From positions 1 through 24,490 of the forward strand of contig BBXU01001622.1 in the NCBI GenBank assembly GCA_001598975.1: a stretch of DNA of 24,490 nucleotides. Reading direction: 5' to 3'. The notes beneath the pieces are model-generated. The model saw only the letters and a list, made by a program, of their open reading frames with translations. It searched no databases and was not told where the DNA came from. This DNA is from Parachlorella kessleri. Lineage: Eukaryota > Chlorophyta > Trebouxiophyceae > Chlorellales > Chlorellaceae. Each line of letters opens with the position of its first letter. The first letter of the stretch is position 1. Shown here piece after piece: positions 10,901 to 21,437 of the stretch. Position numbers and translations under genes: made by a program.

Positions 10901-13900
10901 CAAGTGCCTGCTCAAGTGCCGCCGCTCGCTCCGCCTCCTCTTGCGTACGCTTCTTTTCCTGCCAATCCCTGCATCGCAGGCAGTGTGCTAGTCAGACGTC
11001 AATGGCAGAGAGGCCACAACGCTGGCAAGCCTGCCAGGCACAGGTGCAGCTGCTGTTTTGTTGCCGTTTGGTGCAACCCCCTCTAAGCTTGGAGCGCCCG
11101 CAGCCCTTCTAGCCCACGCCTGAGAGGCTAGCAGTCACAGCCTGTGCCAGACAGCCGCACCAAAGATTAGTAGCAGCCCGGCACAGGGCTGCTTGCTGCC
11201 CATGACGTGCAACAGCAAACCTCAGACTTCTGGCCGGTTACCCCCGGTAGGTACAGCTTGCTGGCTTTGTCGCCCAGCCGCACTGGTATAGCTGGGGCCG
11301 TCAGTGCCTTGAGCACACCCAGCACAGCAACACCAGGCCCGGCGACCTACAAACAGTGCCGGGCCCCTGCTGCCATCCACCAGGGTCTCTACAACATGGC
11401 CTCACTTGTACAGTTTGCTGGCCTCGTCGCCCAGCAGGCCGGGCACCTCTGTGGGCATGACGGAGGACACCAGGGAGACGTCCTCCGGGCCAATGCCCCG
11501 CCGCAGCCGCTCCAGTGCCTTGTCCGCGTAGCCCTGCCAACCAAGGGAGGCCAACACAGCTGGGGGCCCCGCGCAGGCGGTGGCAAAGGACACGTGCCTG
11601 GCAGCCAGATGATGCATGGACGGGAGGGATGCCAGCCAGGAGGCTGATGGTGTACTCCGCCGTGTGTTTTATGTCATGGGCATTTTTACGTAAAGCGGCA
11701 TCAACCGTGGCGAGAGCTTGGGCAGTGTGGCAAGGGAGGGGGCGGGGGGGGGGGGGGGGCATGGTAGTCCACAGCTGGGCCTACCAACTCACTTCTCACT
11801 ACACATCGCACAGCCCACATGCATGGTCGCCCTTATGGCAGGCTCAGAAGGCGCAAGCATGCTGCAGGCTTAGCAGGCGCCCACGCCCCCCAGTGCGCCC
11901 CATCCCACCTTGTATCGCGCAACGGAGGGCCGCTTGGCTGCCTCCTGCTGCAGCCAGTCCTGCTGGGCGGTGGCCACAAAGGCCTTGAACACGCCCATTG
12001 CCTCCACCCGCTGCTCCTGCACCCCCCCAGAAACAAGGAAACTTTGGCTTCTAGCGCAGCCGTCCACTGCCGAGCACAGGCGCAAGGGCAGCGGGAAAAC
12101 ACCTTCGCAAGGCCTTGCCCCTGGGGTGATCTGTGTGACAGACATGGCCCGGCGCACTGGACAGACAGGCGGATGGCCACCCATCAAGTGCTTCCAGCCA
12201 CCCCAATGCTGTTGGACCGCGGTCTGGCTGCATCTAGAGCGCAGCCGCGACAGTGCAGAGCGACAGGGGCAGCAGGCGCAGGCGCTCCCTGCCCACCCAG
12301 CAGCAACCAGGGCACACCTTGTTCTCCTGCACCATGCAAGCACGGTCTAGCCGTGTCAGACACTCTAGTTATAACCAAGCCTTTCTAATAACGGAGCATG
12401 CCAGGCCGCCAGGTTAGGTAGCTACTAGTGCTCACCCTTGCAGCCGGCGTTCCGGTGTCATTCATGGCCTGGTAGTAGTTGAGCGTGTTGGTGTGGCCCA
12501 CTATGAGGTTGCGGAAGCAAAAGCCGTCCACCAGCGACCAGTCCCTGCGGGGCTTGGGAATAATGTATTGGAAAAACTATCAGAAATAACATATCTGTAG
12601 GGTGCGGCGGTACTCAAGCTGGTGTGCTTCCTCACAGCGTACCTAGTGAGGCTGGCCACACCCATGCGCCTAGGGTGACAAGCCTGTTCGCCTACGACGC
12701 CTACAGGACACCCTGGAGGCTAAGAGATTCCTACGAGCGCTGCGGGGTTGGGTGGGACCACGGCAGCCTGCACCCCCACCCCGACAGCCGCCCTCTGGTG
12801 CCTCACCTGACGTCCTCAGACATGGCCGCGTAGATCTGCGCCCACTGGTTCATGACGCTGCTTGGCGTGTAGGGCAGCAGCAGCGGGCCGTCGTCTCGGC
12901 CGTGGCTCCACACCCCTGGCCGGCACCACCGCTGGTTCTTGGCGTCACACAGCCGCGGCTGGACGGCGCCTGCGCCAACGAGTCAGTCAGGAGCCATATG
13001 ACTCAACCCTGAACCCTCTCCAGCTCGCAAGGCCTTCTTCTCATGCATGAAGGTACCTTGGCCCTGATGCCATCAGGCAGAAATCGCGGCAGATCCCTGA
13101 AGGGGTGGTAGCCGGCAGGCACTTCTGCTGCTCTGTCGCCAGCCGCACCTGTTTTAGGAGGGCAGGTGGTGTCTGGGAGAGGGGTGTCGGTCGCGGGGTC
13201 CACCACCTCGGGGCAGGCACTGCCGCCCATGCCCTCAGTCACCTCCCTGCCAAATAGAGCAGAGAGGTAAGAGAGAGTGCGGTAAGGATTTGGGAATGTC
13301 GGTGGCAGGAAGGATGACCTCTGACACTGCCGTCCATACCCTCAGTCGCCCCTCCCAAGCCCACTCATCTCCTTGTACCCAGGGATGGCCCACTGGGCCA
13401 AGGAGGGAACAAGTTCGCTCAAGGCCAGTGCATCCTCAGACGGAAGCACCACACCGACACAGACATCCATGGGCACAAAGCCTCACACCGCCCGCCCATG
13501 CTATATTGTCATCGCCAAGTCATCCTGACCTCATGTTGCCGGCATGGTCCACTTGCACCAGCGGCAGGTGCCCCTGCTCCCGCAGCGTCTGGAAGGCGGC
13601 CATGAGCCCCTCGTTCCATGTGTGCCAGATGTTCCAGCTGCAACCACCAAGCGTGGGCTGGTATCAGCTGCTGCTGCGCTTGCTGCGTGCCTGCCTGAGC
13701 GCTTTAAAGTGGTAGCAATGTTTCCCACCACCCAGCACAAAGGCCTTTACTTGCTCACCCTATCCATAAGTTCTTCGTTGTAAAGCTGGAAAACACACTC
13801 TTCCACATTGCAGCACTTTGACGGTCATGATAACGCTGATGCTGCCACAGGAGAAATTGGCGGCGCCTCCACAGCCACTACCCAAAGGGCTTGCCAGTGA

Positions 13901-15481
13901 GCAGCTGAATCCAAGGCTCCGCAGCTACAAGAGTGTAGCTATGCCTGCGCCTCACCTGTAGCGGACTTGCAGCAAGTAAGTGGGCTTGTCCACCCAACCC
14001 CTGCAGTTGGCGGGCCCCTTGGCGGCGGAAAAGTACTTCACTGGCAAGTAGAACCTGCAGGTGGCCAAGGGCAGCACTGGGCCGTGGAGTATGACTATCA
14101 GTATGAGGTTGATGCAGTAACCAACAAAGCCACCCAGTCACCACATAAAAGTGCGCTTCAAGGCTGGCCTCCGGGGGGCTTACCGGGGGGGGGGGAAATC
14201 AATTGGTAACTCTCACAGGCATACTACCATGCTTCACTCCAGGTCCTTTACCACAGGGCAAGGACACTGTGGGTTGTTAAGGAGAGTACTTTGGAATGAA
14301 CGCAAGCCCACCACCCACCATTTGGTGTTCTTAGCTTCCCCCTTGAGGAGCAGCATAGTGGGCGGCTCCGGCCCAGTAGCGTTGCCGGTAACAATGTCAA
14401 CCCAGTTTGGCTGCGTGGGGTACGTGAAATCTGCAGCAGGCACAGTGCATAGACATACGGCAAACACTTCATAGGCCAGGCATAGACTTTGCTGATGGCA
14501 GGCTGGGTGCCTGTCCATTCTGCAGCTTACGCACGGAACACTGGCACCCATGTGTGCACACCAGGGACTAGCTAGGCACGCAGCTCAGTTTGGCGCAGGT
14601 GGACTGGTTGGTGCAGCCAGCTTCATATGGCCAGCCACTTCTTCATTTTCCTAGCCCACCTGGAGGGGCGAAGAATTGCATCTTGGTCCGGGTCAGCCGC
14701 ACATTCTGGAAGCTGTAGTAGTACTTTGTGGGCATGCCCTTGCTGTCCCGCGTGGGGTGCACCTTCAGCGAAGACATGATGCGATCACCCACAAGCCCCT
14801 GCTGCTCTGTAGACTTCTGCGGCTTGTGCAGCCCTCCAGCTGCCGCTGCACCCGCCGCATCTGCTGCTGCCGCCTCCGCCAGAACCTGCTCGTCCGCACG
14901 CTGCTTTGGCTGTGCTGTGCTGCCCTCGCTGCCTTGCCACCACTCCTGCGCCTGCTGCTGCCCTCCCCTCTGCACCTGCTGCGGTTGTTTGTCAAGCTGC
15001 TGCGGTTGAGTTTGTACGTCTTGGTTCAAGTCCCCTTGGACCTCCGGCTGTGTCTCCTGAGCAAGCGTGGCTGGCTCCTGGGTTTCGCCCAGCCGGCGGC
15101 TGGCTGCACTGTGCCGATGCGCCACCCCCTGCCGCAACTGTGGAGCTGCAGCAGCGGAGGGCTAGCAGGTAAGCTAAGAAATATACAGAGTCACCCAAGC
15201 ACACACTATCACTCACACATCCAGCCCCACCTGCTCCGCTGCCGTCCCTGGAAGGTCTGCCAGATACCAGCAGCCATATCAACAGAGCCGGCCAGGCGGT
15301 GTATATGGCCAGCTGCAAAGCCTTGGCCGCCTGCGGCCGCCTTCCGTGCTGCAACCATAAGTAGAAGATCGATTAGCAGATGGACCCCAGTCCTAGGTGC
15401 CAAGGGACCCTAGCGACGCATGACAGGCCGCGCCTTCAGTCTAGCGCTTACCTTGGGGCTATTCCTCACGACCTGCCGCAT
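7940..15481 (-). CDS. Glycosyltransferase family 61 (DUF563), type II Golgi-type membrane protein, 1017 aa
   Basis: GT61 enzymes (plant arabinosyl/xylosyltransferases, animal EOGT) transfer sugars to glycans or proteins in the secretory pathway. Sixteen exons: 15481-15452, 15348-15231, 15145-14660, 14430-14319, 14054-13956, 13637-13530, 13246-13057, 12958-12807, 12544-12436, 12016-11909, 11533-11406, 10968-10161, 9718-9575, 9263-9197, 8968-8761 and 8126-7940. All phases close. Exon 1 has only ten codons (MRQVVRNSPK). A signal-anchor helix, LQLAIYTAWPALLIWLLV, spans 21-38, then a Gln-rich stem to about 195. Family motifs: NIWHTWNEG (284-292), DGFCFRNLIVG (438-448), VTYMMRNFFSRRVLND, and DVLIGMHGAGWTN (878-890). 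Residues 547-816 are low complexity (Gln, Glu, Ala, Gly). The acceptor of exon 13 is ambiguous because its sequence is repeated upstream. Donor, acceptor and sugar are unknown. Confidence 0.9.
8665..8790. repeat. Three tandem copies of an exon end with its 5' splice site (GT61 intron 15)
   Basis: Three copies of a unit of about 42 bp lie at roughly 8665-8704, 8705-8744 and 8749-8790. On the gene's strand each runs from the end of exon 15 (coding DFPKKLR in the functional copy) through the donor CTGCG|GTGCGTG. The copy nearest the exon is the functional one. The outermost is nearly identical; the middle one is degraded by C and T runs. Using either extra donor would add 44 or 86 nt and shift the frame. 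Confidence 0.85.
9704..9724 (-). repeat. 21-bp direct repeat, copy at the exon 13 acceptor of GT61
   Basis: This 21-bp stretch holds the 3' splice site CTGCAG and the first codons (GKLPL) of GT61 exon 13. It is identical to 9858-9878, 154 bp upstream on the gene's strand. Splicing here from the donor at 10160 continues the frame into VTYMMRNFF, so this copy is taken as the functional acceptor. Confidence 0.8.
9858..9878 (-). repeat. 21-bp direct repeat, upstream copy of the exon 13 acceptor
   Basis: Identical to 9704-9724. It follows an open stretch coding WPVCKARFELALLQ, so the pre-duplication exon may have read KARFELALLQ-GKLPLEAP without a break. The spacing of 154 bp is not a multiple of three, so reading through from this copy would put the downstream glycosyltransferase motifs out of frame. 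Confidence 0.78.
10161..10968 (-). other. Low-complexity exon 12 of GT61 (270 residues)
   Basis: This single 808-nt exon codes residues 547-816. It starts with a charged helix-like part (DWQEKKRTQEEAERAAALE), then Ala/Gly-rich sequence, a nine-Gln tract from a CTG-type repeat near 10588-10614, poly-Ala, a run of eight Glu near 10325-10354, a second Gln run and an acidic tail before VVPR. It lies between two conserved GT61 motifs. Triplet microsatellites make it prone to length change. The antisense strand has long open frames only because of this composition. Confidence 0.8.
11251..11278 (-). repeat. Diverged copy of the exon 11 end inside GT61 intron 11
   Basis: On the gene's strand this reads LGDKASKLY, against LGDEASKLY at the true exon 11 end (11408-11434). 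Roughly 24 of 27 bases match, and one difference is a synonymous AAA/AAG change. The intron copy lacks the donor that follows the exon copy (AA|GTGAGG) and continues CTACCGG. It looks like a decayed partial exon duplication. An alternative exon cannot be ruled out. Confidence 0.65.
11744..11759 (+). repeat. Poly-G run in GT61 intron 10
   Basis: A run of about 16 G residues on the plus strand (C on the gene's strand) lies within the intron between 11908 and 11534. It is a simple homopolymer, liable to slippage and sequencing error. It has no coding role in the model. Confidence 0.8.
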
Positions 15482-15969
15482 AGTATATTGAGTGTTCTTG
15501 TCCGGCTGCACACCAGCTTAGCAACAGTGCCAGCTTTCGCTGAGAGCTCGTCCAAGTGGTCGTAATGTAGGCATGCCCATCACCTCCGCTTCCGACCGTA
15601 TAGTATTGGCGTTGATGCCATCGAGACAATGAAGCAGCTACCATGAAAGGAAACTGAGCGGTAGGCCGGTTCAAGCCACGCCGTGCTTTCTTTCTCCTTG
15701 GACAGCTGACCATTGCAATGCTTCGGGGTTTGGCTTGTTTCAGGGGGGGTCGTAGAGAACGTGCCCAGTAGGAAGGCTCAAGACATCACTGCTGTTTGAG
15801 CTGTCCACGGGTCCTGCCACCTCCCCTACCTGCTGTTCGAAGGTCTGCTAACCGTGTGGAGGTATACCATACGAAGCTTATGAACAACAATGGAAATTTC
15901 GCGGCCTTGTTGCGAGAGGAAAGACGTTCAGTTGGCATTAATGAAAGCCAAATATAGTTCCAGTGCGGT
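15482..15969. promoter_or_regulatory. Region between the GT61 start and the histone H3 3' end
   Basis: Both flanking genes are on the minus strand, so this holds the H3 downstream flank and the GT61 promoter and 5' untranslated region. An open frame from 15713 (MVSCPRRKKARR) resembles a basic leader but splices into GT61 less well than the ten-codon exon at 15481-15452, whose donor AAG|GTAAGC is strong. I see no other feature. Confidence 0.45.
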
Positions 15970-15985
15970 GGTGTTTAATAACACC
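15970..15985 (-). terminator. Histone 3' stem-loop of H3
   Basis: On the H3 strand the sequence is GGTGTT-ATTA-AACACC, a perfect 6-bp stem with a 4-nt loop, 49 nt after the H3 stop. The flanks (ACC before, ACC after) match those of the H4 palindrome at 17506-17521. Replication-type histone mRNAs of animals and volvocine algae end at such a palindrome instead of a usual poly(A) signal. The shared element on both genes supports that role. Confidence 0.88.
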
Positions 15986-16034
15986 GGTTGGTTTTGTGCC
16001 AGGGCTGTTGCACAGCGCAGAGCGAGCCAGACGT

Positions 16035-17461
<1,427 letters not shown>

Positions 17462-17505
17462 GCATGTCGCTGCAAACTCAGCGTTCATCAGCAACAAACA
17501 ACACC

Positions 17506-17521
17506 GGTGTTTATTAACACC
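17506..17521 (+). terminator. Histone 3' stem-loop of H4
   Basis: GGTGTT-TATT-AACACC is a perfect 6-bp stem with a 4-nt loop, beginning 45 nt after the H4 stop. The same stem with a rearranged A/T loop follows H3 (15970-15985), and both are flanked by ACC on each side. It is taken as the 3'-end processing or stability element of a replication-type histone mRNA. Confidence 0.9.
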
Positions 17522-17639
17522 ACCCCACTGGAACCTAGGAAAGCCTTGAGAAGTGGAATGTCCGCATATTCTGTTTTCTAACCTGCCAGGCTGTGCTGCC
17601 AAAAGCTGCTTCTCCGCTCTCAGGTGTTGCTTCCTCTGG

Positions 17640-17940
17640 TTATGGTGAGGAAGGCAATAACGAACAGAGGGGAGGTAGGGGCAAACTGGACTGACAGGCC
17701 GGTAAGCAGTATTTATCTAGGGTGGCAGGTAATGCTATCAGAGAGGGTATACTGGGCTGACAGGGGTCTATGCAGTTATGCTCTGTGTCTTGTCTGAGAT
17801 TTATTTATTTAGGGTGGCAGGTAATGCGATCAGAGAAGAGATAAGGGTATACTGGGCTGAGAGTTGCTGTGTCTTTGTCTATGTGGCAGGCAGCGCGAAC
17901 ACACAGGAGGGGTGAACTAATTGACATGGTTGGATGCACA
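17640..17940. repeat. Degenerate repeat cluster, about 100-bp units
   Basis: Two similar units start near 17720 and 17814. Each holds GGTGGCAGGTAATGC, then ATCAGAGA and GGGTATACTGGGCTGA, and a TTTAT stretch joins them. A third partial unit begins at 17883 (GTGGCAGGCAGCGCGAACA), and a weaker start lies near 17660-17700. The third unit matches the fragment in ZIP intron 1 (2968-3045). This suggests a dispersed repeat family; no transposase, long terminal repeat or clear target duplication is visible. Confidence 0.7.
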
Positions 17941-18176
17941 GCTTTTATGGTATGTGTGCTCTTCTTTGCAGCCTTCACCGCCACTGTGTACATATGTCAG
18001 ACTTTCATGCTGCTCGCATCACTTGGGTTTGGTCTTTTAACCCGCTTGGGGAGCCTCTGGCTATGTGGTAACCGGAGGGAAGAGCTATGAAAAACTGTCA
18101 AGACTTAAATAAAGGTCACATGCCAAGCTACAGCAGCCCTGCCCATCCAGTCCTCGCAAAAACGGGAAGCATATCC

Positions 18177-20703
18177 TCACCGCCTGCGCAGCTGCGACAG
18201 CTGCTGCTGCAGCAGAAAGGTCGTACGGCTCAGAACCTGCTGCTCGTGCACCACCAACTGCAGCACCTGTTGCTGCAACATCCCCCCTGGACTAAGTCCG
18301 CCGGCTCCGCTCTGAGGGCTATAAGCCTTGCTTATTGGCCACTGCTGCTGAAGCCGTGTAAGCTCTGCCTTGTTGGACTCTAGGCTGGAAGGGTAGCCCT
18401 TCAGCGCTGCCTGACACCGCCGCACCACTTCTAGCAGCGCCGCTGCGTGCAGCTCATGGCTGCCTCCAAGCGATGTGGTGCCGCCTCCAGCAAACCCGGT
18501 CTTGCTGCTGCCAAACAGCTGAGTAGCCAGCTGCTGTGCCTCTGCCAGGCTCGTGGGAGTGGCAGAGGCCAGGGCAGCAAACTCTAGCAGCCCTTGTGGG
18601 AGGGCACCCATGCGCAGGGGGAAGACTTGAAGGGGCGCCAGCCCATGGCTTCTCAAGGCTTCCTGCTTCCAGGCGAGGGCTGGGTCGCTTTCGGGAAGCT
18701 GCACGCATAGGTAGCCCGGGGACAGCAGTGGCGGGTCTTGCACGTCATGCACCCTCCGCATATGTCTGCCACTCTTGTTCACAGCAGGTATCTCCGGTCC
18801 ACACTACCTGTTGCTGCACTGACTTGTACAAGGTATCAGGCACAGGGCATCAGCTCTGTCTTCTCACCGTCAACTCTAGCAGGCAAGCATCGTGGGGGTT
18901 GCTGCCAGCAGCGGGGAGGAACCCATAGCTCAGGAGCAGCTGTCCGCTGGTCTTTTGGCCATACGACACAAAGACCTGCAGGGAGCACCCAGGGGACAAG
19001 CGCGTCACCGCCAACCAAGGTTAGCTCATGCAAGACACAACTTACGGGCAAGCACTGCTATGCTGGGGTACAAGCAGATGCGCATGCTCTCCTCCCACTC
19101 CAGGACAGCAGCACAGGTGATGAAGACCGCGCAGGGACAAGCCTCGTGACACTGCTGTACCAAAAAGCAACCAAGTTGATTGCCTGCTGTGGGAGGGGTC
19201 TGCTGCTCCAGGCTGGCCATGTCCCACCTGCTCTCCTGGTCGGTACTGTCTGTCTGCCGCCAGCACCACGGCCTCGGCAGCAGCATCCCAATTAAGGAAG
19301 GTAGTGGCGCCGCAGCTGTGGTTCAACAGGTCTGCATTAGAGGGGGTTCACAAGCAACCTCGACCCTCACAGACCCATGGCAAAGGTTGTGACTGACGGC
19401 CTTGTTGGTGAGTCACTTGAGATATTGGTTATCTGGTCTTTCAAGTCTGGATCAAGCTTGGAAACGTGAAGGTGTATCATGCAATGAATCTTTCATCTGC
19501 TTCATAATCAAGCATCGCCATGGCATGGACTGGCTGGCAAGGCCTGAGGCACAGCTTAGCTCCGCAGCAAAGCACAGCAAACCAAAGCAAAGCCCTCCCC
19601 ACCTGCCCAGGGCACCAGCGCTTCAGTGTCTCCGAGCCCTGGCAGCCGGATAAGCCGGGTCAGCAGCATGCTGAAAGCCCACCTCAGCGACTGCTGCGTG
19701 AACACATCTGGCCTTGCAAGGCCCTGCTGCTGTGCTGCTGCAAGAAGTGGCTGCAACTCCTGCCAGGAAGCATCTGCTGCCCCTCTGATCTCCATGGCTA
19801 GCTGATAGAGGTACGACCCCCTAAGCCACTTCACCTGCCGGCAGGCAAACAAGCAAGTCCTGATAAATGGGGATATGCCCCTTGCATAAGCCAGTTCCCC
19901 TGTAGGGCTGGCACACACCTGCTTTATGAAAAACTCGCCTCTTGCATGCCAAACCAGGTGCTTACAAAGCTTTTCTCGCATACAGCTTTGGATTTGGCCC
20001 AGCACACACAGCAGAAGTGCAGCTTGCCTGCTCGTCCGTCCACTCCAGTACGCAGCCCGTTCGATCTGGTAGCACTGCTAGGTATGGGGCCCAAGCGTGA
20101 CTAAGCCCCGCCGCCCTCGCCTCAGCCAGCCACAAGGCCAGCACACTCCAGGCCGGCAGCGGGTGCTCCTCTAACAAAGTGCTTAGCAAGAGCTCACTGG
20201 CAGCACGCTCTGCTGTAATGACGACGCTAGCAGGCACCTGGACGGCCCAGGAAACTTTGCGAAGCGAGGCTGCAGCTACAAGGGCTCGGCCATAGACAGG
20301 GTCTGCAGCACACAGCACCTGCAGAAGCAGCTCTCTCCAACACTTGGCAGCCTGATCGGTATGGATGCCTCTTGTGGCAGTCGCACGTCACAGCCCCCCA
20401 CAGGCTGAAATAGAATGGAGGTGTGCTGGCCCAGGTCAGGTCCACTAGGAAGTATATGGGATGGATATGCTCTCCTTGCCTTCTAGGCACCCGGGCCCGC
20501 TCATTGCGCTCGCTTCGAGCAGGCTTCACCTGTGGTGCAGGCATTCCTTGCCGCTGCAGCCAGCTCCGTAGTTGAGCCCCAGTCTCATCCTCTGTGGCTA
20601 TGCTCTCCTCAACCCTGTGCAGGGAAATACCTGACTCTCGAGCACCAACCAACTCCGTCAGGTGTTTTAGCTGCCCCACCGAGATGACGCAGGAGGCTCG
20701 CAT
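18177..20703 (-). CDS. SET-domain protein lysine methyltransferase, Rubisco LSMT-like, 476 aa
   Basis: Members of this family use S-adenosylmethionine to methylate lysines on plastid or cytosolic proteins such as Rubisco large subunit or aldolase. Six exons: 20703-20530, 20318-20028, 19834-19603, 19331-19228, 18975-18868 and 18698-18177; phases close. Motifs in order: LRSWLQRQGMPAPQ (N-terminus), YGRALVAAASL (67-77), WAPYLAVLP (134-142), VKWLRGSYL after a GC-AG intron, LRWAFSMLLTR, WADLLNHSC (NHSC 236-239), and VFVSYG (268-273) followed by LLLSYGF. Then comes a Rubisco-LSMT substrate-binding-type C-terminus with LPESDPAL, ALRSHGL and YPSSLESNKAEL. The usual KGE after the first strand is replaced by RKVSWAV. 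The start at 20703 is the first ATG in the open frame; an upstream exon with a transit peptide is possible. Substrate unknown. Confidence 0.9.
19835..20027 (-). other. GC-AG intron in the SET gene
   Basis: The intron opens with GAGCAG|GCAAGC and closes with CCGGCAG|GTGAAG (193 nt). No GT donor nearby restores the frame as well: the GC splice joins EWTDEQ to VKWLRGSYL, the expected SET-family order. GCAAG is the standard context of minor GC donors, still read by the U2-type spliceosome. Confidence 0.8.
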
Positions 20704-21437
20704 AGCCTCCCTACTAGCCCATACTGGACTATTCAACCAGACTGACTTGCCAAGCAGACTGGCATACTCTTTAGAGGGCAGCCCAGCTTGTGCGCTACTA
20801 GGGTGCAGAGGTCAACCCTCCCTAAACTGCAGGTGCGTGACTGAAGTACAGGTGCGCCACCTGCTTGTATTGTTGAAGAGCCCAAAAAGCGCCCTGCAGT
20901 TGAGATGATGTCTAGATGTCCGAGTCGGGAAGAAGCTATCGGGCCGGGCATGTCGTGCATGATTTAGGCTGGCCCTTGGTGTAAAACCACATTTCATATC
21001 TAAGAAGTCCAAGTCTAAATGATTTAGCTTCTTGCCTAGCTCTTGATCATCATGCCCGTGCCGTGCCTGCTGTCCTGCTGGAGGCGCGCAGGTGTGCTTG
21101 GACCATTCAGACTAATGAGAGTGTCTAGGGCAGCCCGACTCCAAAAGTAGCACATCATACACGTAGCCATTCAAGAAAACCCAGCCTCCCCGGCCTCATA
21201 GCCCTTCTGTTGCAGAAATATCTGCCGGCAGCCTCCCAGAAGCAACACTGCTATGCTCAGGTTTCTGGATATGGTTTCAAATTGGGGTGCTGACACACAA
21301 ATCTTGTGTGTTAGCTATGGTTCTGATACTCCCCTTGGATACAGAAAATCAACACACCATGGCAGGCATCACCAGGGCCTCTGTTGGGTATCCCAGGATC
21401 AGAAATTGCCGACTGCCAAGCCCCTTTGGAACTGTGG
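20704..21437. other. Region between the SET and MEKHLA genes
   Basis: Both flanking genes are on the minus strand, so this holds the MEKHLA 3' untranslated region and the SET gene promoter, and perhaps an unrecognised first SET exon. I see no TGTAA on the minus strand, no RNA gene and no mobile element. Open frames are short and without motifs. Confidence 0.45.

Larger units (their letters stand above)
17462..18176. other. Convergent intergenic region between H4 and the SET gene
   Basis: H4 (plus) and the SET gene (minus) both end here. The middle third is a degenerate repeat (listed separately). The rest has no supported gene: the frame 17869-18090 is hydrophobic by composition but has no family motifs. 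No TGTAA on the minus strand was found for the SET gene. Confidence 0.5.

Noticed and set aside
10201..11112. A 303-codon plus-strand open frame, with further long frames over 10091-10991.
   Set aside because: These are antisense shadows of the GC-rich triplet repeats in GT61 exon 12. They consist of Ser/Pro/Ala runs with no family motif.
12807..12969. An alternative GT61 exon 8 start at 12969 (acceptor GCGCAG|GCG).
   Set aside because: It would need an incoming phase of 1, while exon 7 ends in phase 0 at 13057. The acceptor before 12958 fits the frame exactly.
17869..18090. A 73-codon plus-strand frame with a hydrophobic stretch.
   Set aside because: It overlaps the degenerate repeat, has no homology that I recognise, and the region is a convergent 3' flank.
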